Source of the DNA: an uncultured candidate division Zixibacteria bacterium | GTDB lineage: Bacteria > Zixibacteria > MSB-5A5 > GN15 > PGXB01 | Direction: 5' to 3' | Assembly: GCA_937925655.1 (NCBI GenBank) | Contig: CALAMC010000081.1 | Coordinates: 1-36,771 of the forward strand | DNA: 36,771 nucleotides | Part shown: positions 23,415 through 30,507 of the stretch, one piece after another | Layout of the letters: each line of letters begins with the position of its first letter | Position numbering within the stretch: position 1 is the stretch's first letter | Position numbers and translations under genes: made by a program | Notes under the pieces: generated by a model | The model's input: the letters and a program-made list of their open reading frames with translations, nothing else | Databases searched by the model: none | What the model was told of the DNA's origin: nothing

Positions 23415-24579
23415 GAAAGTAATTCTGGAAAAATCCGACAGGTTATATCATTTTCCGTTCGATATCGAGGATTTTCTGCCCCAAAAAACGCTGGTTCGCA
23501 ATCCCAAACGATTGCCCATTATTGACCTGGCCAAATTCCGCTGGATAACGGAGGGGACAGGCGAGAGGATCGGTTCGCGAGGGCGGTTGGCCGGCCGTGA
23601 CGATATCGCCGACTTCAGAATTATTCTCTCCAAATGGTTAAAAAATGAGTTCGGGGTCAAGGTGTTTCCGGGCAAGGAAATTTATGTCGGCCAGGGAATC
23701 CGGCGAATGGTATTTGATGCTTGCCTGGCTTTTGTTGATCATGGCGATATGGTATTATGTCCGGAACCGGGAATTTCTTTTTATAGAAAAATGGTTATTG
23801 CCGCGGGCGGCGTGCCGGTAACATATCCCGTGTCGAAAAATACCGACTATAAGCCGTCGTTGAAAATTATTTCTTCCAATCTGGGCAAAGCGGCCAAGAT
23901 CCTTTTTGTTAATAATCCCCATAATCCGACGGGTGTGATGCTGGACCGGACCGACTTGTCGGACTTGGTGCGGATGGCCTCGAAAATGAACATTTTTATT
24001 GTCAATGACGCCGCCTATTGTTCTATGGCCGAAGAAAAGTATGTATCTCTGCTGGCGGTTCCGGGAGGGCTGAAGACCGGGCTGGAGCTGTTTTCGATTC
24101 CATTCACCTTCGGACTGCCCTATATACCATTCGGGTTTGCGGTCGGTCAGCCGGAGATAATCCGGGGGCTGGAAATATCCGGCAAAACTATTGGTAATAT
24201 AATCCCTCTGGCGTGGATAGAACGGGCGGCGGAGGCAATCGGTCAATACCCATCGAAAGAACTTAAAGATGCACGCAAAGCCGTGGCCGAAACGCGCCAT
24301 GAGGCCGCCGGTCTGGTGGAAAAATACGGCTGGGAAATAGTCGGGGGCAAATCCTGTCCCTTTTTGTGGATAAAAATCCCCGGTCGCCGCCTGGCCGTGA
24401 CATTAGCACAGACGCTTCTTCGGCGCAAGGGTATTCTGGTTTTGCCCGGTAACGCTTTCGGGGAATCCGGTGATGGGCATTTTCGACTGTCGCTGACATC
24501 ATCGGTCGAGGACTACCGGCAGGCCCGGCAACGGCTGGAATCGGGGGTGACGATTCTTTCCAGGAAAAGGGATAGATAA
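23407..24579 (+). CDS. Aminotransferase class I/II homologue lacking the PLP lysine
   Basis: 390 residues with the overall fold-type I layout of aspartate- or LL-diaminopimelate-type aminotransferases. Preserved are NNPHNPTGV (169-177), the Asp and Tyr of VNDAAYCSM (199-207) and the carboxylate-binding Arg of HFRLSLTSS near residue 365. The lysine that forms the PLP Schiff base should lie in an S-x-S-K-x-x-x-x-x-G-x-R-x-G segment; here it reads SIPFTFGLPYIPFGFAVG (230-247), with Phe233 at the Lys place and the usual Arg also lost. Transamination is therefore unlikely. It may be a non-catalytic or scaffolding protein or use different chemistry. It overlaps the aldolase by eight bases and folB by one (TAATG), so it is retained in a tight operon. 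Confidence 0.8.
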   Translation: MIKKVILEKSDRLYHFPFDIEDFLPQKTLVRNPKRLPIIDLAKFRWITEGTGERIGSRGRLAGRDDIADFRIILSKWLKNEFGVKVFPGKEIYVGQGIRRMVFDACLAFVDHGDMVLCPEPGISFYRKMVIAAGGVPVTYPVSKNTDYKPSLKIISSNLGKAAKILFVNNPHNPTGVMLDRTDLSDLVRMASKMNIFIVNDAAYCSMAEEKYVSLLAVPGGLKTGLELFSIPFTFGLPYIPFGFAVGQPEIIRGLEISGKTIGNIIPLAWIERAAEAIGQYPSKELKDARKAVAETRHEAAGLVEKYGWEIVGGKSCPFLWIKIPGRRLAVTLAQTLLRRKGILVLPGNAFGESGDGHFRLSLTSSVEDYRQARQRLESGVTILSRKRDR

Positions 24580-24971
24580 TGGATGTGATCAGATTAAACA
24601 GGATGGTTTTCTATGGCTACCACGGGGTCAGCGCCGCCGAGAAAGAGACGGGACGCCGGTTCGAGGTGGATTGTGAGCTTGAAACCGACCTGGCTCCATC
24701 CGGGCAAACCGACAATCTAACCGACACCATTGATTATGTGGCGGTGTTCACGTCGGTCCGGGAAATTGTCGAGGGCAAGGCGTTCTCGCTTCTGGAATCG
24801 CTGGCCAAGGCCATTGCTGAAGAACTTCTGGCCAAATTTGCGGTTTTCCGGGTGACGGTTCGTGTCCGCAAGAAGACCCCGCCGATACCAGGAACCATAG
24901 ATAATATCGAGGTTGAGGTTTCGCGACATCAGCCTGATGCGACCCGGATATTGTCCGATAATAAAGAATAA
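24579..24971 (+). CDS. folB: Dihydroneopterin aldolase
   Basis: 130 residues. FolB converts 7,8-dihydroneopterin to 6-hydroxymethyl-7,8-dihydropterin and glycolaldehyde in folate synthesis. Visible are FYGYHGVSAAEKETG with Glu21, the TIDYVAVF strand near residue 50, and the catalytic lysine region RVRKKTPPIPG (Lys98 or Lys99). The length is typical (about 120). Its A of ATG is shared with the stop of the preceding gene. folK follows after 12 bases, so the two consecutive folate steps are encoded together. Confidence 0.92.
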   Translation: MDVIRLNRMVFYGYHGVSAAEKETGRRFEVDCELETDLAPSGQTDNLTDTIDYVAVFTSVREIVEGKAFSLLESLAKAIAEELLAKFAVFRVTVRVRKKTPPIPGTIDNIEVEVSRHQPDATRILSDNKE

Positions 24972-24983
24972 AAAGGAGGTCGC

Positions 24984-25493
24984 ATGAGCGAGACTGTCTT
25001 TTTATCGCTGGGGTCGAATCTGGGTGATCGGGAAAATAACCTGGCCAGAGCGGTGCAAATGATTTCGGCGCTGGAGGGGTTCGAAACGCTGGCGTGTTCT
25101 TCGCTGTATGTCAGTCAACCGGTCGGGATGGACGACAGGGCGCCGGATTTTATGAATATGGTCGTGGAAGGCAAATACAAATACCGTCCATTGGAGCTTT
25201 TAAACAGCCTGCAGGAAATCGAGAAGAAGCTCGGGAGGACCGATAAAGGCGGACTGAAGCCACGGACGATAGATATCGACATCGTGTTATTCGGCGAGCA
25301 GATTATCGAGCAGAGAAACCTGTCGATTCCTCACCGCAAAATGCTTCAGAGGGAATTTGTGCTGGCGCCGCTTCTTGAAATCGATGAAAATTTGATTCAC
25401 CCCGTGACACGCGAGAAAATTTCCATATATTATCGGGAAATAAAAAGCAGGGATCTGACTTTATACAAAGAATTTGCCATAAAGCATGTCTGA
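24984..25493 (+). CDS. folK: 6-hydroxymethyl-7,8-dihydropterin pyrophosphokinase (HPPK)
   Basis: 169 residues. FolK transfers pyrophosphate from ATP to the pterin made by FolB, the substrate of FolP. The N-terminal FLSLGSNLGDRENNL (6-20), the segment YVSQPVGMDDRAPDFMN (42-58) and the family signature KPRTIDIDIVLFG (near 93-105), with two Asp that bind magnesium, are intact. AAGGAGG seven bases before the ATG is the strongest ribosome site in this operon. The stop overlaps the deoxynucleoside kinase start by eight bases. Confidence 0.94.
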   Translation: MSETVFLSLGSNLGDRENNLARAVQMISALEGFETLACSSLYVSQPVGMDDRAPDFMNMVVEGKYKYRPLELLNSLQEIEKKLGRTDKGGLKPRTIDIDIVLFGEQIIEQRNLSIPHRKMLQREFVLAPLLEIDENLIHPVTREKISIYYREIKSRDLTLYKEFAIKHV

Positions 25494-26139
25494 ATCCAAT
25501 TATATCGCCATTGAAGGCGTCATAGGCGTCGGCAAATCGACATTTGCCAGAATGCTGGCCGAGCGGATAGGAGCCGAGCTGGTCCTGGACGAAGCCATGG
25601 ACAACCCCTTTTTGGTGGATTTTTATAAAAATCAAAAAAGATACGCCTTTTCGACGCAGTTGTTTTTCCTGATGACCCGCTATCAGCAACAGCAGGCGCT
25701 GGTGGCTCGCGACCTGTTCGCCCAGAAAATCGTCGCCGATTATTCTTTTAACCGCAATCAGATTTTCGCTTCGATAACGCTGTCCAATCGGGAGCAAATA
25801 CTATATAACAAACTGGTGCCGCTTCTGACCGCCGACATCCCCAAGCCGGATCTGACGGTGTATCTTCAGGCCTCGACGCCGGTACTCATGGAACGCATTC
25901 GCAGGCGTAACCTGTCGTTTGAGCGGCCTATCAGTACCGACTATATCGAGCAGTTGAACGAGTCCTTCAATTATCATTTTTTCCATTTTACGGAAACGCC
26001 GCTTCTGGTGGTCAAGACCGATGATATCGATTTTGTCAGGAATTCCGAGGATTTCGATAATCTGGTGAAAATCATCGAAAAACCGATGGCCGGAAAAAAG
26101 TATTACGTTCCCGCCGGTCACGCCGCGATATCGGGGTAA
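25486..26139 (+). CDS. Deoxynucleoside kinase (dAK/dGK family)
   Basis: 217 residues. These enzymes phosphorylate deoxyadenosine, deoxyguanosine or related nucleosides in salvage. The P-loop GVIGVGKST (11-19) is followed by the catalytic-region acidic residue in LVLDEAMDNPF, the DYSFNRNQIFA segment (about 85-95), and a lid arginine set MERIRRRNLSFE (about 135-146). The family is common in Firmicutes and FCB bacteria. Substrate choice between dA, dG and dC is not decided by sequence. Genes for folK and this kinase are neighbours in a number of genomes. The ATG is inside the end of folK. Confidence 0.87.
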   Translation: MSESNYIAIEGVIGVGKSTFARMLAERIGAELVLDEAMDNPFLVDFYKNQKRYAFSTQLFFLMTRYQQQQALVARDLFAQKIVADYSFNRNQIFASITLSNREQILYNKLVPLLTADIPKPDLTVYLQASTPVLMERIRRRNLSFERPISTDYIEQLNESFNYHFFHFTETPLLVVKTDDIDFVRNSEDFDNLVKIIEKPMAGKKYYVPAGHAAISG

Positions 26140-26143
26140 TCTC

Positions 26144-26959
26144 TTGGACAATAGCGAAAAAAGAAAAAAGATCACGATTCACACCTTTGCCGAGAAGAAA
26201 CGCAAAGGCGAAAAGATTGCGGTTTTGACGGCCTATGATTATTTCACGGCCCGCTTTCTGGATCGGGCCGGAGTCGACGCTCTTCTGGTCGGCGATTCGG
26301 TGAGCATGGTGCTGTATGGCAACGACACGACGCTGGCCGCCAACATGGAGATCATGCTGGCGCACACGAAGGCGGTGGCGCTGGCGAAGCCGGCGGGCAT
26401 GGTCATCGCCGATATGCCGTATATGTCCTATCAGCCGTCGTTTGATATCGCCATCGAAAACGCCGGCCGGTTCATGAAAGAGTCGTCGTGTGAAGCGGTC
26501 AAACTGGAGGGGGGGCTGGAGATGGCGGCGACGATCAAGCGCATCACCGACTGCGGGATTCCGGTGATGGGGCATATCGGGATGACACCGCAGTCGATTC
26601 ACCGCTTCGGCGGCCCAAAAGTTCAGGGGCGGGCGGATAAATCGAAGCAATATTTGATCGAATCGGCGAAGGCGGTTGAAGAGGCCGGAGCGTTCGCGAT
26701 GGTGCTGGAACTGATACAGCGCGACACCGCCGCCGAAATTACGAAAGCGGTGGGTATTCCCACTATCGGCATCGGGGCCGGGCCGGACTGCGACGGGCAG
26801 GTGCTGGTTATCAATGACATACTGGGGCTGTACGATACTTTCAAACCGAAATTCGTGCGGCGCTATGCCGAACTGCCGCAGATAATAGAGCAAGCCGCGC
26901 GCGGCTTTGTCGAGGATGTTAAGTCCGGAAGGTATCCGTCGGACGAAGAATCCTTTTAA
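26144..26959 (+). CDS. panB: 3-methyl-2-oxobutanoate hydroxymethyltransferase
   Basis: 271 residues. PanB makes ketopantoate from 2-oxoisovalerate and 5,10-methylene-tetrahydrofolate, the first committed step to pantothenate and CoA. Visible are TAYDYFTARFLDRAGVDALLVGDSVSMV (two parts, near residues 29-56) with a metal-binding Asp, IADMPYMSYQ near residue 88 with the second Asp, the catalytic Glu in MVLELIQRD near 187, and PTIGIGAGPDCDGQVLV near 205. The start appears to be TTG at 26144, four bases after the kinase stop. Needing a folate cofactor, PanB fits functionally with folB and folK. panC is not found downstream. Confidence 0.94.
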   Translation: MDNSEKRKKITIHTFAEKKRKGEKIAVLTAYDYFTARFLDRAGVDALLVGDSVSMVLYGNDTTLAANMEIMLAHTKAVALAKPAGMVIADMPYMSYQPSFDIAIENAGRFMKESSCEAVKLEGGLEMAATIKRITDCGIPVMGHIGMTPQSIHRFGGPKVQGRADKSKQYLIESAKAVEEAGAFAMVLELIQRDTAAEITKAVGIPTIGIGAGPDCDGQVLVINDILGLYDTFKPKFVRRYAELPQIIEQAARGFVEDVKSGRYPSDEESF

Positions 26960-27390
26960 GTTTATCAAATCGTCTTATTCATACGTTGTAATCGGGACAT
27001 CGTGATGTCATCGCTACTCCTAACGCGTTATGGCTTTGCAGGTTATAACAAAATGGGTTTGAATTTGAAAAATTTTTATTTTTTTGCCCCCTTCCCGGCG
27101 TGGGAATTTGGATGTAATGACATGCACCATAACATAGTGCAACGCGTTAAAATAATATCGGGTGGGGGGTACACAGATAAAAACTCTTCATGCTCATGGC
27201 TTACGTCGCGTCCGCCGTCCGCTCAATACAAAGGACAGTGGTCGGTTACGGTAAAATGGGTTCGTTCTTGAATTTTTTTCATTTTTCGCTCCTTCCCCGA
27301 CGCAAAATTTTGGATATAAGTTTAGCTGTCATAATAAAGGGCAACGGGCAGAATTAACAGCGGGTTGGGGGGGAAAGTGCAAGTGGTATT
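26960..27390. other. Intergenic region holding a diverged duplicated block
   Basis: No gene is supported. Two related blocks of about 115 bases are present (listed separately), with homopolymer-rich stretches between them. A plus-strand frame over 27002-27271 has no ribosome site and crosses the repeat. Confidence 0.5.
27041..27358. repeat. Two diverged direct repeats of about 115 bases
   Basis: Copy A (27041-27156) and copy B (27244-27358) share in order GGTTA, AAAATGGGTT, a T-rich run, CCTTCCC followed by CG, a TTTGGAT or TTTTGGAT, CATAA, GCAACG and TTAA. Identity is moderate with small gaps. Copy A is flanked by AACGCGTTA at 27022 and again at 27141. Confidence 0.5.
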
Positions 27391-27418
27391 AAAAAAGGGC
27401 GGTCGCCAGACCGCCCTT
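27391..27418 (-). terminator. Rho-independent terminator after the FISUMP gene
   Basis: GGGCGGTC (27397-27404) pairs perfectly with GACCGCCC (27409-27416). On the minus strand the stem is followed by TTTTTT, 17 bases after the stop. Confidence 0.88.
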
Positions 27419-27434
27419 CGTTATATTAACGCCA

Positions 27435-30269
27435 TTACGGGCAATTTGGCTCCGGCCCGGGCGGACTATCATACAAATATTGTATCAAATATAGGATATC
27501 TAAAAGGTTAATATTACCGTCGGAATTAACATTACCGGCATCGTAAGGCATGGGCGGATCACCGGGAGGATTATTGTACAAGTATGAGATGAGGTAGAGA
27601 ATATCCAAAAGATTGACATTTCCATCCCAATTGGCATCACCGCATACGAATTGATATTCTTCGGTCGGATAATACAAGCTTATTACCCGGTTATCGCCGA
27701 TAAAATCGCCCGGTGCAGTCGCAGGTTCGACCATTAATTCCAATTGAAATAGGGTGTCGGTCTCACCGGTATCGATTCTCCATTTGAATAAACCTTCGCC
27801 GTTTGAATCAAGCATTTCAATTAATGTATCTGATTCGGGAACCGTGGGAATCATTGAGCTATCGGTGCAGATTAGCCGTCCTACTACCTGATTTACTGAA
27901 ACCGGCGCTATGTTTTTAACAATTGCCTGTAAATGTTTGCCGGATTGATCTTCCGTTATATCATAATCGGTAATGACTACTAACGGCGGGGCGGTAAAGC
28001 CCAGAGTATCAAAATCATATAATGCCGAATCAAAAGCCGGGGTGACCGTTTGGAGTTTGCTTATACAATCATCGATAATCATAAGCAGGGTATCCCGATC
28101 CGGCCCTTCCGGTTCCGAAATTGATGCAAAACCCAGCGCCAACTGTGTCATAGATAGGGCCATATCGGTTTCAGTGCCGTGCGCCATAGCCTTATGCATA
28201 ATGCTATCCACGGCACCGAGTGTGTCAGTATTATTGACCATGTATGTATTTCCCAACAGACTGGAGAGAATAGAAGAAGATGATGATAATCCACTCAAGG
28301 CCGAATCAAGACCTTCCAGTTCCCCCTGGAAACCTTCCCAATTGCCGGTTTCGACAAAGCCTTTTATTTCTGACAGCCTATTGACAACACTATCCGAAGC
28401 CGCTCCAAGCGAATCAGTCCATTCGCCGGGTATTTGATAGCGTTTCATATTATCGGAAGCGTTGATATCCAGATGCACTTTCTCCCCTTGATCAAAGGCA
28501 ATGTGTTTGACATCCCAGAGTTGGTTAGGGAGATTTGCATGGAGTTGAAACGCACCAATGCCTGCTCCAAGCGTGAAAACGACAATTTTTGCCCAGCTTA
28601 ATAGATTCTGGATTTGCAGCATAGTTCCAAATATGCCGGTTCCGGATATTGCGCTTAAAATGCAACCGATACCGGCACTGGCCGGACAAGCCAATATTCC
28701 TGCAATCAGGGCAATAATCGCTATTATCAAAATGCCCAATAATATATACACTTGCGCCTGATCCGCCCATTCCCCGGCGGTAATCGAAGTATTTATATTA
28801 TTTATGGTTTGTGTATTTCCGCTTACTATATTTGGCGTTTTTTCATCCCTAATTTCATTTATCGTTGTCTCAATGTTGCCTTCTACGAAATTCTCAGCAA
28901 CAGCATCGTCGATACCTGCCTGCAAGCTTGCCCCGGTTCCTCCAATGTATAATGGATTTTTGTTCGGATCAACTTGATCTGCAATTAGAATTCCCGTTTC
29001 ATATAACCAGAGATTAAGCTCTTTCAGCTTAGATTCCACAAATGATTCACTCACTTGCTCCAATGCAATTTCCGCTACCTCTTCTTCATATTCCTTAACG
29101 AGACCCCATGCGAATTTCGTTGAAAGACTTCTATTGCCAATAAGCCCAGTCAGGCGATTTGCAATTTGCATTACAACGCTATGATTGAAGGAATTAAAAA
29201 ACTCGCTTGCCCATTTTCCCGCATCAACAACGGCGTAATAAAACCAGTTTAAAAAGGGCACGTCCTTTAAAGGCTTGAGCGTTTTTTCAAGATCGGTAAA
29301 TAATAGTTTTATAAATAATCCCGAAGCTGCTTCCTGCATGCATTTGCTGGTTAAGATCGAGACTGGCACAGCGCCAATATCTTCCGAGGATTTATATGCC
29401 GCCTTGATCGCCTCTTCCACAAGGAGCAATCTAATTAAAGCTTCAATTTCTTTATCGGTGGCGGTCCCGCCGGACACGTGGGCAGCCACTGCATCAAGAA
29501 AGACTTGTGCAATTTGTTCCTGCGTTATATAAAATGGCTCAATGTTGAAGTAATCGATAATCGTCTGCTTTTCCGGAACGGGATCAATTGAAGGTAAGTC
29601 CCTAACACAGCGAATTGAAAAACCATCGCTTTTTTCGCCATACTCGCCGCGGAATAATTCTGTGGTGTTGTAATGCAGATCTCGGAGCCAAGCATGGTTG
29701 CTATTGGCTTCTGTCGAGGACCAAAAGAAAGCCCAAGAGCCCATATAATAGTAGTAAGGAGAACGCCAGCCGCCAGGCAATGCAGTAAAACCGCTTTCGT
29801 TGGTTGCACCGGTGTTTGGTTCAAGCCAATGTGCAGTGCCGGCTTCTTTCATTTTTCCTCCGGCAATTGCATCACCACCTAGATAATCCGATAAAACCTG
29901 CCAATCGGCATCAGTCGGTATATGCCAGCCCTCTGGTGCCATGTTCCTGCTATCATTCACTGCATACCAATTGTAAATTCGGCCATAAATGGCAACATTG
30001 GCAGGATCATTATTATATTCACAATATGCTCCGGTCGCAAGACTTGCCCAGACACTATTATCGGTCACGCTCGGGATTGGATCCCCATTACGATAATGAG
30101 TGACTCTAAGATTTTCGGCCATCCATACTTGGGTACCAATCGTTACGGTTTGGTATATATTACCATCAATATCCGTCACCGTAGATGCGGTGACAGCCGT
30201 TGAAAAACAGTAAAGCAAACCAAAAGCCAATAATCGAGCGATCCTTGATGCTTTGATATTAGCACACAT
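27435..30269 (-). CDS. Exported FISUMP-domain protein with dockerin pair
   Basis: 944 residues. Residues 1-29 are a Sec signal. Residues 30-240 match the Fibrobacter succinogenes major paralogous (FISUMP) domain, with IGTQVWMAENLRVTHYRNG, EGWHIPTDADWQVL, GFTALPGGWRS and FWSSTE. Residues 250-500 are predicted helical and unrecognised. Around 505-590 lie at least two hydrophobic helices (ILLGILIIAIIALIAGILA and nearby), which is odd in a protein with a surface-type C-terminus. After a further unknown part, the last 70 residues are two dockerin-like loops, GDANWDGNVNLLDILYLI and VNSDGNINLLDILYLI, with PPGDPP and PPGPEP linkers. A strong GGAGGAG site precedes the ATG. The protein may be membrane-inserted with both ends outside. 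Function unknown. Confidence 0.78.
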   Translation of the reverse strand: MCANIKASRIARLLAFGLLYCFSTAVTASTVTDIDGNIYQTVTIGTQVWMAENLRVTHYRNGDPIPSVTDNSVWASLATGAYCEYNNDPANVAIYGRIYNWYAVNDSRNMAPEGWHIPTDADWQVLSDYLGGDAIAGGKMKEAGTAHWLEPNTGATNESGFTALPGGWRSPYYYYMGSWAFFWSSTEANSNHAWLRDLHYNTTELFRGEYGEKSDGFSIRCVRDLPSIDPVPEKQTIIDYFNIEPFYITQEQIAQVFLDAVAAHVSGGTATDKEIEALIRLLLVEEAIKAAYKSSEDIGAVPVSILTSKCMQEAASGLFIKLLFTDLEKTLKPLKDVPFLNWFYYAVVDAGKWASEFFNSFNHSVVMQIANRLTGLIGNRSLSTKFAWGLVKEYEEEVAEIALEQVSESFVESKLKELNLWLYETGILIADQVDPNKNPLYIGGTGASLQAGIDDAVAENFVEGNIETTINEIRDEKTPNIVSGNTQTINNINTSITAGEWADQAQVYILLGILIIAIIALIAGILACPASAGIGCILSAISGTGIFGTMLQIQNLLSWAKIVVFTLGAGIGAFQLHANLPNQLWDVKHIAFDQGEKVHLDINASDNMKRYQIPGEWTDSLGAASDSVVNRLSEIKGFVETGNWEGFQGELEGLDSALSGLSSSSSILSSLLGNTYMVNNTDTLGAVDSIMHKAMAHGTETDMALSMTQLALGFASISEPEGPDRDTLLMIIDDCISKLQTVTPAFDSALYDFDTLGFTAPPLVVITDYDITEDQSGKHLQAIVKNIAPVSVNQVVGRLICTDSSMIPTVPESDTLIEMLDSNGEGLFKWRIDTGETDTLFQLELMVEPATAPGDFIGDNRVISLYYPTEEYQFVCGDANWDGNVNLLDILYLISYLYNNPPGDPPMPYDAGNVNSDGNINLLDILYLIQYLYDSPPGPEPNCP

Positions 30270-30330
30270 AGGACTCCTCCATAGAAATAAGTTTTTATCA
30301 TAATACCGGGTTGTGCTCGAAACCCATATA

Positions 30331-30358
30331 AATATAGCGTTTTCGGGGGGCTTGGCAA
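30331..30358 (-). promoter_or_regulatory. Sigma-70 promoter for the FISUMP gene
   Basis: On the minus strand TTGCCA (30358-30353) and TATATT (30336-30331) are 16 bases apart, about 60 bases before the ATG. Confidence 0.6.
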
Positions 30359-30376
30359 TATTTTATTAGGAAAGAT

Positions 30377-30400
30377 GTCAAATCTCTAAGGAGATTTGAC
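30377..30400. repeat. Perfect ten-base inverted repeat GTCAAATCTC/GAGATTTGAC
   Basis: Arms at 30377-30386 and 30391-30400 enclose TAAG. No T-run follows on either strand, so it is not a normal terminator. It may be a dispersed palindromic (REP-like) element, with a related GGTCTCCCGAG stretch just after it. Confidence 0.55.
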
Positions 30401-30507
30401 CTACGAGGGCTGTGGACGGGTCTCCCGAGTTTTCGAGGGATTTGCCGCACACAATACTTGGGGCCCGACAACTCATGTTCGACTCATGCGGAATGATAAT
30501 TCTTTAA

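Noticed and set aside
26072..26968. 298-codon minus-strand frame opposite panB
   Set aside because: It is Arg- and His-rich antisense of panB and the kinase end, without any family resemblance.
27002..27271. CRISPR-like or coding content in the panB downstream gap
   Set aside because: Only two diverged blocks are present, with no regular spacers, and the plus-strand frame lacks coding signs.
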